Assembly: GCF_004348345.1 (NCBI RefSeq)
Contig: NZ_SMJZ01000087.1
Coordinates: forward strand, 1-33,069
From: Nonomuraea longispora
Lineage (GTDB): Bacteria; Actinomycetota; Actinomycetes; Streptosporangiales; Streptosporangiaceae
Direction of reading: 5' to 3'
Length of the DNA stretch: 33,069 nucleotides
Shown: positions 1 to 6,901 of the stretch, one piece after another
Numbering within the stretch: position 1 is the stretch's first letter
Layout of the letters: each line of letters begins with the position of its first letter
The notes under the pieces: model-generated
Databases searched by the model: none
What the model was told of the DNA's origin: nothing
Seen by the model: only the letters and a program-made list of their open reading frames with translations
Made by a program: the position numbers and the translations under genes

Positions 1-1648
1 TCGGACACACCGCCCGCACCGCGTCCCGCCCGGCCCCGCCCGGGAACACCGACAGGCGCCGCGCCAGCGCCCGCTCGTCCTCCGTCAGGAGCTCCCAGCT
101 CCACTCGACCACCGCCCGCAGCGTGCGCTGGTGAGCGGGCCCTGCCCTGTTGCCCGAGGCGAGCAGCCGGAAGCGGTCATCCAGCCGCCGCGCGATCTCC
201 TCCACGCTCATGGTACGCAGCCGGGCGGCGGCCAGCTCCAGCGCCAGCGGCAGCCCGTCCAGCCGCCCGCAGATCTCCACCACGGGACCGGCAGTGACCT
301 CATCCAGCACGAAACCGGGCCGCACACCGGCCGCCCTGTCCAGGAACAGCCGCACCGATGCCGCCCCGGCGGCCTCCTCCGTCGTGGCGGGGACCTCCAA
401 CGGCCCGAGCTGACACAGCGCCTCACCGACGATCGCCAGCGACTCCCTGCTGGTGGCGAGAATCGTCACGTAGGGCAGCCGGTCGAGCAACCGGGCGGCC
501 AGTTCCGCGACGTCCGCCACCAGCCGCTCGCAATTGTCGAGCACCAGCACCGCCTCCCCACCCGCGAGCAGACCGGCCACCGCGTCAAGGGGTTCCTGCG
601 GGTCGGTGCGCAGCGGCTGCACCGAGCGCGGGCCCGAGGCGCTCAGCGCGCCGAGCACGGCGTCCAGCAACCCGGCGGACGTCTCCACCCCGGCCAGGGG
701 GACGAACCACACCCGTCCGCTGCGGCAGGTGCGGTGCCGGGTCAACGCGTGCACGGCCAGCCGGGTCTTGCCGACTCCGCCCGGGCCGACGACGGTGACC
801 AGCCGGGAGGTCTCCATCAGCTCCAGGACCAGCCTGAGCTCCTCCTGCCTGCCGACGAAGCCGGTCAGCCACCGAGGCAACCGGGATCCGGCGTGGACGG
901 GCGGACCGTCGAGCTCGCCCCGGAGCACCGCCAGCTGCGTCTCCCGCAGTTCCCGGGAGGGATCGACGCCGAGTTGCCCGGCCAGCTCGGCGCGCGTCTC
1001 CTCGTACACGGTCAGCGCGTCGGACTGCCGCCCTGCCGCGTAGAGGGCGCGCATGCGCACAACGGTGAGCCGTTCCCGCAAGGGATGCCGCCTGCCGGCC
1101 GCCTCCAGGTCGGCCAGCACCTCATCGTGCCTTCCCAGCCGCACCTCCGCGTCGAACCGGTCCTCGGCCGCCGCCACCCGCAGCTCCTCAAGCCGGGCGG
1201 CGGCGTCGTCGGCGAAGGGCACATCGCTCAGATCGGCCAGCGCGGCGCCGCCTCGCCACAGCCCGAGGGCCTCGCCGAGCGTGACGGAGGCCGCCTGCGG
1301 CCTGTCGGCGGCCAGCTCCTTTCCTCCGCGCGCCGCCAGCTCCTCGAACCTGTGCGCGTCCACGTCCTGCGCGCCGGCCACGAGCCGGTAGCCGCCCGGC
1401 CGCGACTGCACGCCGCCGGTCCCGCGCAGGGCCTTGCGCAGCCGGGACACCAACGCCTGCAGCGCGTTGGCGGCGTCCGCCGGCGGGCCGTCGCCCCATA
1501 TCGCGCCGATCAGCGTCTCGGCGGGCACCACGTGTCCCGGCTGCAGTGCGAGCCGGGCCAGCACCATGCGCACGCGAGGGCCTCCGACCTCAACGGGTGT
1601 TCCGTCATCGGTGAAGACCCGGATCCGCCCCAGCAACTCGATCCGCAC
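1..1648 (-). CDS. AfsR/SARP-type transcriptional regulator with NB-ARC ATPase domain (3' end cut off by the window)
   Basis: This is a large pathway-type transcriptional activator, read from a GTG at 1648 and open to the window edge (about 549 codons seen). The N-terminus (MRIELLGRIRVFTDDGTPVE) is the OmpR-like winged helix of SARPs. A bacterial transcriptional activation domain (BTAD) follows at about residues 95-240. An NB-ARC/STAND ATPase comes next, with Walker A GPGGVGKTR (Lys about residue 294) and a Walker B-like AVLVLDN near residue 367. The later GLPLALELAA stretch is typical of the AfsR/DnrI-like ATPase class. An AAGGTGGA Shine-Dalgarno lies just upstream, which favours 1648 over an adjacent in-frame GTG at 1651. 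The expected C-terminal TPR/sensor region lies outside the window. Such proteins often control secondary metabolism, but no biosynthetic cluster is visible here, so the target is unknown. Confidence 0.88.
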   Translation of the reverse strand, partial: MRIELLGRIRVFTDDGTPVEVGGPRVRMVLARLALQPGHVVPAETLIGAIWGDGPPADAANALQALVSRLRKALRGTGGVQSRPGGYRLVAGAQDVDAHRFEELAARGGKELAADRPQAASVTLGEALGLWRGGAALADLSDVPFADDAAARLEELRVAAAEDRFDAEVRLGRHDEVLADLEAAGRRHPLRERLTVVRMRALYAAGRQSDALTVYEETRAELAGQLGVDPSRELRETQLAVLRGELDGPPVHAGSRLPRWLTGFVGRQEELRLVLELMETSRLVTVVGPGGVGKTRLAVHALTRHRTCRSGRVWFVPLAGVETSAGLLDAVLGALSASGPRSVQPLRTDPQEPLDAVAGLLAGGEAVLVLDNCERLVADVAELAARLLDRLPYVTILATSRESLAIVGEALCQLGPLEVPATTEEAAGAASVRLFLDRAAGVRPGFVLDEVTAGPVVEICGRLDGLPLALELAAARLRTMSVEEIARRLDDRFRLLASGNRAGPAHQRTLRAVVEWSWELLTEDERALARRLSVFPGGAGRDAVRAVCP

Positions 1649-1728
1649 CACTCCACCTTCTCAGAGGAAGAACGCCTCCCGGCCGCCTGGGGCGGTATGA
1701 CGGCGCGCCCACCGGCCCAGGACACCTC

Positions 1729-3330
1729 TCACACGCGCAGGACGGTGACCTGGCGGCCGGACGGGGTGGTCGCCTGCTCGAAACTCCCTCGTTCCTTCCA
1801 CGGCGGAGCTTCGGGGCGGCGGTCGAAGATGACCAGGACGCCGGTGGTGAGGGTGAGGCGGTCGAGGTAGCGGTCGAGCTGGGCGAGACCCTCGGGCAGG
1901 GGGTCGTCCTTGCCGGGTCGCCAGACCTTGAGCTCCATGGCTTCGCGCTGCGTCAGCCGTTCGCCGTCGGGGCCGGTGTGGGGCCAGCGGATCAGGACGT
2001 CGAGGCGTTTGGTGCCGGCGGCGTATTCGCGGTCGAGGTGGCCGCCGCCGTTGACCAGGCGGTGCAGGAAGGCCATGAGGATGATCTGGCAGGCGGCTTC
2101 GTGGTAGCCCTCCTGCTGGATGAGGACCTCGCCGTGCTCGCGCCAGAACACGACGAACTCCTGCAGCAGGCGGGGCAGGTCGAAGCGGCCGTCGGGGAGC
2201 ACGAAGGTGTGCGGGTCGGCGTGGATGTTCTGCTCGGTCAGATCGCCCAGCACGCGCAGGATGACCTCGCGGTAGATGGGGTTGGCCACCTGAGGCGGAG
2301 GCTTCTGCGTGATCAGGCCCAGATCGCGGGCGTAGGACAGGTCGTCGATGATATGGCGGTCGGTGTAGGGGGCGCCGGCCACGATCGGTTCCAGCACCCG
2401 CTTGACCCGGGGCTCGTGCAGCCGGGCGGCCAGGGCGTCCAGGTGGGTGGCGCGCGCCCGGATCAGTCGCTCCTTGGCGTCGTCCACCTGGCAGGTGGTG
2501 ATGGTGCCGGTCACCTGCATCGTGGAGGTGATCTCGTGGGCGAGGGCGTTGACCAGCCACGGCTGGCCCTGGGTCAGCTCGAAGACCCGGTCGACCGCGT
2601 CCTTGGTGAACTGCTGCCCCGTCTTCTGGGTGTGCTGGTCGTACAGTTCGGCGATCTGGTCGGCGGTGAAGTCGCCCAGGCGCAACGAGTCGGCGATGAT
2701 GTTGAACGGGCTGGCCAAGCTGAATCGTGTGGGGTCGCCGCCGGAGGCGACTTTGTAGTCGCGCAGGTCGCGCAGCCCGCACAGCACCATCGACGCGGGG
2801 AACGGATAGCCCTTCGATCGTTTGTTGTGGCCGTCGCGGAGCTGGCTGAGGATGCTGACCAGGCTGTTGCCCTGCAGCGCGTCGATCTCGTCGAGAAAGA
2901 GCACCACCCGGCGTGGGCTGCGGCGGCACCACGCGCTCAGCGCCGCACCGAACCGGCTGCCCGGCGTGACCTGCGGCCAGGCACCCGGTGGCAGCAGCTT
3001 CTTCGGCCAGCCCGACAGGTCGGCGGCCTCGCGGAGGGAATCCAGCAGCAGCGACTCGGCGGCGCCGTAGTCGTCGCCGGCCGCCTTGGCGCGCTCACAG
3101 GAGAACGCGAGGGCGGCGGTGTCGCCATCGGCGGTCAGGTCGGAGGCCAGAGTGTCCAGAATGGTGGTTTTCCCGGTCTGCCGGGGGGCGTGCAGGACGA
3201 AGTAGCGGTCCATCTCGATGAGGGTCCGCGCTTCGGGAAGCCGTGGTGCGGGAGGCAGCATGTAGTGGAGCCGCGGATCGCAGGGGCCGGTGGTGTTGAA
3301 GTACTTCGCCTTGGGTGATGACACGATCAC
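1729..3330 (-). CDS. AAA+ ATPase fused to a PD-(D/E)XK nuclease-like C-terminal domain
   Basis: This 533-residue protein begins with the FNTTGPCDP / HYMLPP segment that precedes the P-loop in this ATP-binding family. Walker A is APRQTGKTT (about residues 48-56) and Walker B is RVVLFLDEID (141-150). A winged-helix-like middle region follows. The C-terminus carries a PD-(D/E)XK signature: Asp444 in RLDVLIRW, Glu466-x-Lys468 in AMELKVW, and a QLDRYL helix from Gln484. This resembles the AAA-ATPase-like plus PDDEXK_9 architecture, common in bacteria but of unclear role; nuclease activity is inferred from the motif only. The gene stands alone, with no methylase or helicase partner. The GTG start at 3330 abuts a perfect 7-bp inverted repeat (3330-3344) and lacks a clear Shine-Dalgarno. 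A second GTG at 3324 is possible. Confidence 0.82.
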   Translation of the reverse strand: MIVSSPKAKYFNTTGPCDPRLHYMLPPAPRLPEARTLIEMDRYFVLHAPRQTGKTTILDTLASDLTADGDTAALAFSCERAKAAGDDYGAAESLLLDSLREAADLSGWPKKLLPPGAWPQVTPGSRFGAALSAWCRRSPRRVVLFLDEIDALQGNSLVSILSQLRDGHNKRSKGYPFPASMVLCGLRDLRDYKVASGGDPTRFSLASPFNIIADSLRLGDFTADQIAELYDQHTQKTGQQFTKDAVDRVFELTQGQPWLVNALAHEITSTMQVTGTITTCQVDDAKERLIRARATHLDALAARLHEPRVKRVLEPIVAGAPYTDRHIIDDLSYARDLGLITQKPPPQVANPIYREVILRVLGDLTEQNIHADPHTFVLPDGRFDLPRLLQEFVVFWREHGEVLIQQEGYHEAACQIILMAFLHRLVNGGGHLDREYAAGTKRLDVLIRWPHTGPDGERLTQREAMELKVWRPGKDDPLPEGLAQLDRYLDRLTLTTGVLVIFDRRPEAPPWKERGSFEQATTPSGRQVTVLRV

Positions 3331-3344
3331 ATGCTGTCAGCATG
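3330..3344. promoter_or_regulatory. Short perfect inverted repeat at the start of the AAA-PDDEXK gene
   Basis: The sequence CATGCTG-T-CAGCATG is a perfect 7-bp inverted repeat with a 1-bp centre, touching the GTG start codon of the downstream minus-strand gene. It could be an operator or a 5' hairpin that limits initiation. No T-tract follows, so it is not a typical terminator. Function is inferred from position only. Confidence 0.35.
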
Positions 3345-3404
3345 GTGAGCTGAGGGCCTGAGGATTTCAGGCGGATGGCTGCTGTTCTTGAGATACCTGC
3401 TCGC

Positions 3405-4025
3405 CTACCCCGAACCCTGACGCGGCAGGGCCAGGAGGACGAGCGCGTCGGCCAGGAGGAGGGTCTGCCGCTCGCAGCTCGCCTCGTCCGACGTCTCCGC
3501 CAGTTCGAGGACCAGGCCGTCCATCCGGTGGATGAGGAACCGGGCCAGCTCGGGCACCGGCACGGCCGTGCGCAGGCCGTCCCGCTCCGCCGCGGCGGCA
3601 AGGGCGGAGGCGATGAGGTCGCCGCCGAACGGGGCGTTGACCTCGGCCCAGACGTCCCGGCCGGGCAAGACCGCCTCCTTGTTGCGGATGGCCCACATGA
3701 GCAGCTCCATCAGTGAGAGATGCAGCCCGTGGTGGTCGCGGATCCACCGCCAGTACGTCGCCACGACCTCGCGCACGGTCGCCTCGAACCCGGCCTCCCG
3801 GTCGAGCCCCTCGAAGGCGGACAGCATCGTGGCGTGGCCACGCCCGAGGATGAGCAGGTTGAGCTCGTCCTTGTTGCGGAAGCAGTAGTGCAGGGTGCCG
3901 AGCGGTACCCCCGCCTGATCCGCGATGCGGCGGGTGGTCGCGCCGGCCAGGCCCTCGGTGGCGATCACGCGGACGGCGGCGTCGACGATGACGCGCCGGC
4001 GTTCGTCGGCGGACAGGTACGTCAT
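3405..4025 (-). CDS. TetR-family transcriptional regulator
   Basis: This 206-residue protein has an N-terminal TetR helix-turn-helix: IVDAAVRVIATEGLAGATTR followed by IADQAGVPLGTLHYCF and KDEL (about residues 12-55). A variable helical ligand-binding domain makes up the rest, and the length is normal for the family. The ATG at 4025 overlaps the stop codon of the 30-codon ORF at 4022-4114. That ORF in turn overlaps the alpha/beta hydrolase, so the regulator is probably translated from the hydrolase mRNA. The symmetric site at 4982-5016 upstream of the hydrolase is the obvious candidate operator, giving autoregulation. The inducer is unknown. Confidence 0.88.
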   Translation of the reverse strand: MTYLSADERRRVIVDAAVRVIATEGLAGATTRRIADQAGVPLGTLHYCFRNKDELNLLILGRGHATMLSAFEGLDREAGFEATVREVVATYWRWIRDHHGLHLSLMELLMWAIRNKEAVLPGRDVWAEVNAPFGGDLIASALAAAAERDGLRTAVPVPELARFLIHRMDGLVLELAETSDEASCERQTLLLADALVLLALPRQGSG

Positions 4026-4114
4026 CGCGGCGCCCCGCCGGACGCGGCCCGGATGGTGGTCGTGGCGCCCGGCTCGCCCACGCCTGGCTCGCCCGCGGTC
4101 GCGCAGGTCGTCAT
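4022..4114 (-). CDS. 30-aa small ORF coupled to both neighbours by 4-bp overlaps
   Basis: An ATG at 4114 forms an ATGA overlap with the hydrolase stop, and the TGA of this ORF forms another ATGA overlap with the TetR start. It encodes 30 residues (MTTCATAGEPGVGEPGATTT then IRAASGGAPR) with two GEPG units. It fills exactly what would otherwise be an 85-bp gap. The peptide has no recognisable domain, signal or membrane segment. It may simply carry ribosomes from the hydrolase to the regulator gene rather than make a functional peptide. The double overlap is visible directly; expression is inferred. Confidence 0.45.
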   Translation of the reverse strand: MTTCATAGEPGVGEPGATTTIRAASGGAPR

Positions 4115-4962
4115 GGAGCCTCGATGAAGGCGCGCAGGAGCGAGAAGAACCGTTCGCCCTCCGTGTCGGCGATGAAGTGGCCCGATTCCTCGAAGATCTC
4201 CAGCCGTGCCCCCGCGGGCAGGCCGGTCATGATCTCCCGCGCCGAGGCGAGCGGCGTGATCGGGTCGCGCGCCCCCGCCGCCACCAGCACCGGGCAGCGG
4301 ACGTCGCGGAGCTCGCCTCGCAGGTCGAAACGCTCCCGCGACATGAACCTCATCGTCAGCTCCGGGTTGGGGATCATCCGCGTCATCGCCTGGATGTCCT
4401 CGGGGGAGGGGAAAGCCGGATCCGGGCTGTAGGAGGGCGCGCACAGCCGCCCGAACTCCCCGAACGTCTCCGGTGTGCCCTCCGTGAGGAATGCCTTGGC
4501 CGCCAGCGCCGCCGCCTCGCCCGCCTCGGCGCGGAAGCCTTCGACGACCTGGTCGACGTCCATGCGGGCCATCGTGCTCTGCAGGATCAGCTTCGCGGGG
4601 TGATCGGGGTGCCTGGCGGCGTAGTGCATGGCGACGATGCCGCCGAACGACCAGCCGAGCACGATCGGCTTGGTGATGCCGAGAGCGTCGCACAGGGCGG
4701 GGATGTCGTCGGCCCACTGGTCGAGGTGCCAGGTGGAAGGGTCGGAGTCCTGGCTGCGGCCGTTGCCACGCTGGTCGACGTAGACCAACTGAACGAGGTC
4801 GGCCAGCCGCGCGTACGCCGGTTTGAAGATCGAGTGGTCGTGGCCCGGGCCGCCGTGCAGCAGGAGGAGCGTGGGCTTGTCGCGCATCGTGTCACCGTCG
4901 GGCACGAGGGCGGGGCCTTCGACGTCCACGAACAACGACGTGCCGTTCACCGTGACGCGCAT
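4111..4962 (-). CDS. Alpha/beta hydrolase, proline iminopeptidase-like
   Basis: This 283-residue cytoplasmic alpha/beta hydrolase has the S33 (proline iminopeptidase) look. It has an oxyanion-loop HGGPG at residues 36-40 followed by HDHS, VYVDQRGNGRS at about 61-70, and the nucleophile elbow GWSFGG with Ser105. Probable acid Asp233 is in GARDPITP and catalytic His262 is in ESGHF. Length and spacing suit the family. The ATG at 4962 is preceded by a GAGAGGAAG ribosome-binding site. It is the first gene of a hydrolase/small ORF/TetR unit, and the palindromic site at 4982-5016 sits at its promoter. The substrate cannot be read from sequence; an aminopeptidase, an esterase or a detoxifying hydrolase are all possible. 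A second, distinct family member is at 26887-27732. Confidence 0.85.
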   Translation of the reverse strand: MRVTVNGTSLFVDVEGPALVPDGDTMRDKPTLLLLHGGPGHDHSIFKPAYARLADLVQLVYVDQRGNGRSQDSDPSTWHLDQWADDIPALCDALGITKPIVLGWSFGGIVAMHYAARHPDHPAKLILQSTMARMDVDQVVEGFRAEAGEAAALAAKAFLTEGTPETFGEFGRLCAPSYSPDPAFPSPEDIQAMTRMIPNPELTMRFMSRERFDLRGELRDVRCPVLVAAGARDPITPLASAREIMTGLPAGARLEIFEESGHFIADTEGERFFSLLRAFIEAP

Positions 4963-4981
4963 AGGGGCTTCCTCTCCGCAA

Positions 4982-5016
4982 ATGTTGGTCTCGTGACCAA
5001 GTCATGTGACCAACAT
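4982..5016. promoter_or_regulatory. Probable TetR operator with three GACCAA half-sites
   Basis: An outer inverted repeat pairs ATGTTGGTC (4982-4990) with GACCAACAT (5008-5016). An inner palindrome is TTGGTC-TCGT-GACCAA (4985-5000). The half-site GACCAA therefore occurs at 4995-5000 and 5008-5013 on the plus strand and once inverted. TetR-family operators are commonly of this TTGGTCA-type symmetric form. The site lies 20 bp upstream of the hydrolase start, between it and a divergent small ORF at 5043. The coupled TetR gene (3405-4025) is the likely ligand. Confidence 0.6.
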
Positions 5017-5042
5017 AGCGGGTCCGGGAGGGATATGTGGTC

Positions 5043-5198
5043 ATGAAGGTGGAAGGGCTGCGCGTGCTGCGGGCCATGGCCGGCGTCACCACGCCCGAGG
5101 TGCCCGCGGTCGGTGCATGCGACCGTCGGCGGACGGACTGCGACCTGAGGTGTACGCCGCCGGCGTGCCTGAGTCCGACTTCGGGTTGTCGTGCGTGA
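5043..5198 (+). CDS. Possible 51-aa small ORF or gene remnant divergent from the hydrolase
   Basis: An ATG at 5043 is preceded by a GGGAGGG Shine-Dalgarno-like run and reads MKVEGLRVLRAMAGVTTPEV, then a Cys/Arg/Pro-rich tail to a stop at 5196-5198. The first 20 residues look protein-like, but the tail looks like out-of-frame GC-rich sequence. It may be the surviving 5' end of a lost gene. It diverges from the hydrolase across the operator at 4982-5016. I recognise no family. The remaining 48 bp before the next gene hold only that gene's AAAGGA ribosome-binding site. Confidence 0.25.
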   Translation: MKVEGLRVLRAMAGVTTPEVPAVGACDRRRTDCDLRCTPPACLSPTSGCRA

Positions 5199-5246
5199 GG
5201 AGCGTCGTCCCTAACGTCGGAGATCGACGAAAGGAAACACCTCACG

Positions 5247-6278
5247 ATGAACGCGCTACGTCAGAGCAGGTGGCCGATCCTGCTGCTCATGGTGCTTTCG
5301 CCGCTGCTGGCGGAGGTTTTCAGCGGATCCATGCCGGCCACCGACTTTTTCCAGCCGGGTATGTTCTTCCCCTTCACGATCTTCGTGTACGGCCTGCCGA
5401 TCCTGGTGCTGCGCGAGGTGGCCACGCGCGCGAAGACGGGACCGATCGGCCTGTGGTGCTTAGGCATGATCTACGGCCTGTACAACGAGGGTCTCATCTC
5501 GGAAACGCTGTTCCACCCCCTCGACCCGGCGAACGACGCGTACGGCACCTTGGGCGTTGTGGCCGGCCTGCGGATCCCCTGGGCGCTGTACATCCTGCCC
5601 TGGCACGGCCTGTTCTCGCTCCTCACCCCGGTGCTCCTGACGCACCTGCTGTTCCCCCGGCAGGCGGACAGTCCGTGGCTGCCGAAACGGGCCACCTGGA
5701 TGCTGGCGATCGTCACCGGCGGGCTGGCGATCGCACGTTTCGTGTTCTGGGGCGAGAACCGAGGAGTTCAGGACGGCGCCACCTTCCTCCTGCACCTGGC
5801 GGCCGTGCTCGGTGCCGCGCTGGTGGCCTATGTGGTCGCGATGCGCCTTCCCCGGGTCCCGCGGGTCCAGGCGGGCGCGGATCGTCCAGGGGCGCGATGG
5901 CTGCCGTTCGCGTCGGGAGCCGGGCTCTACGCCATCTGGTTCGTGGGAACCGAGATGCTGGTCTCCGTCGTGAAGGCTCCGTGGCCGGTCGTTGTGCTCT
6001 ACACCTCGGTGGCGGTGGTGGCGGGCCTCTGGGCGGTGGCCCGCATCGCCGCGACGACCCGGGCCGCCGCGGCGGTGTTCGTCCTCGGCGCGGGAACGAC
6101 GCAGGCGGCCGTCATCGTCCTGCTGATCGGCCTGCTTGCCGGCGACGCCTTCAGGGCCCTGTCCGGGGTTGTGTTCGTCGCCGCCTATCTCGGCACCCTG
6201 GCCCTCGTTATCCGGCGGCAGGGGCGAGCGGGGCAGTCGGACGGCACAGTCTCCCCGAGGGATCAGCCGCGCAGGTAG
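5247..6278 (+). CDS. Polytopic membrane protein of unknown function
   Basis: This 343-residue protein has about eight to nine hydrophobic segments, for example residues 8-26, 41-58, 110-135, 152-170 and 182-200, with several more to residue 325. It ends in a basic tail. No catalytic motif or named family was recognised. A GENRG motif follows one membrane segment, and an N-terminal half rich in Pro, Phe and Tyr faces the helices. The ATG at 5247 has an upstream AAAGGA about 12 bp away. Codon 72 (5460-5462) is TTA, a leucine codon that is very rare in high-GC actinomycetes and can place a gene under developmental tRNA control. Its 3' end overlaps the convergent response regulator by 16 bp. Confidence 0.75.
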   Translation: MNALRQSRWPILLLMVLSPLLAEVFSGSMPATDFFQPGMFFPFTIFVYGLPILVLREVATRAKTGPIGLWCLGMIYGLYNEGLISETLFHPLDPANDAYGTLGVVAGLRIPWALYILPWHGLFSLLTPVLLTHLLFPRQADSPWLPKRATWMLAIVTGGLAIARFVFWGENRGVQDGATFLLHLAAVLGAALVAYVVAMRLPRVPRVQAGADRPGARWLPFASGAGLYAIWFVGTEMLVSVVKAPWPVVVLYTSVAVVAGLWAVARIAATTRAAAAVFVLGAGTTQAAVIVLLIGLLAGDAFRALSGVVFVAAYLGTLALVIRRQGRAGQSDGTVSPRDQPRR

Positions 6279-6901
6279 CTGAGGACCGCCAGGACCCTTC
6301 GGTGACTGATCTCGTCGGCGGGCAGGTCCAGCTTGGTGAAGATGTTGCCGATGTGCTTGGAGACGGTCACCTCGGAGATGACGAGCTCCCTGCCGATGGC
6401 GGCGTTGGACCGGCCCTCCGCCATCAGGGCCAGCACCTCGAGCTCGCGGGTGCTGAGCCGCAGCAGCGGGTCGTCCCGGCGCGTGAGCAGCCGCCGCACC
6501 ACGTCCGGGTCGATCACCGTTGCGCCGCCACCCACCTCCCGCATGGTCGCCACGAACTGGGCGCCGTCGGCCACCCGGTCCTTGAGCAGGTAGCCGGTGC
6601 CGGCATCGCCGCTGCGCAGCAGCTCGGAGAGCGCGGCGCTGTCGACGTACTGGCTGAGGACCAGCACCGGCAGCGAGGGGCGATCGCGGCGCAGCGCGAT
6701 CGCGGCCCGCAGGCCGTCGTCGGTGTGGTCGGGCGGCATGCGCACGTCGGTGACGACGATGTCAGGCCGAAAGACCGCGGCCGCGGTGCGGAGCTCACCC
6801 GCGGTGGCCGCGGTGGCCACCACCTGATGGTCGAAGTAGGTGATGAGATTGACCAGGCTCTCTCGTAGCAGGCCGGAGTCCTCGGCCAGCACGACTCTCA
6901 T
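6263..6901 (-). CDS. NarL/LuxR-family response regulator (two-component system 1)
   Basis: This 212-residue response regulator has an N-terminal receiver with acidic pair Glu7/Asp8, phospho-acceptor Asp52 in VVTDVRMP, a switch Ser in VLVLSQY and Lys in YLLKD. A C-terminal LuxR helix-turn-helix follows (LSTRELEVLALMAEGRSNAA, then VSKHIGNIFTKLDL). It is the output half of a two-component pair: its ATG at 6901 overlaps the stop of the histidine kinase (6898-8163) in an ATGA arrangement, so the two are translationally coupled. Its 3' end runs 16 bp into the convergent membrane-protein gene. The target genes are not evident. The adjacent membrane proteins are candidates by proximity only. Confidence 0.93.
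   Translation of the reverse strand: MRVVLAEDSGLLRESLVNLITYFDHQVVATAATAGELRTAAAVFRPDIVVTDVRMPPDHTDDGLRAAIALRRDRPSLPVLVLSQYVDSAALSELLRSGDAGTGYLLKDRVADGAQFVATMREVGGGATVIDPDVVRRLLTRRDDPLLRLSTRELEVLALMAEGRSNAAIGRELVISEVTVSKHIGNIFTKLDLPADEISHRRVLAVLSYLRG

Noticed and set aside
131..1870. A 579-codon plus-strand open frame over the AfsR-like gene.
   Set aside because: It is Arg/Gln/Pro/His-rich with no domain. The minus strand gives a full SARP-BTAD-NB-ARC protein over the same bases.
1978..3318. A 446-codon plus-strand open frame opposite the AAA-PDDEXK gene.
   Set aside because: The composition (Val/Gln/Asp/His runs) is that of an antisense shadow. The minus frame has intact Walker and nuclease motifs.
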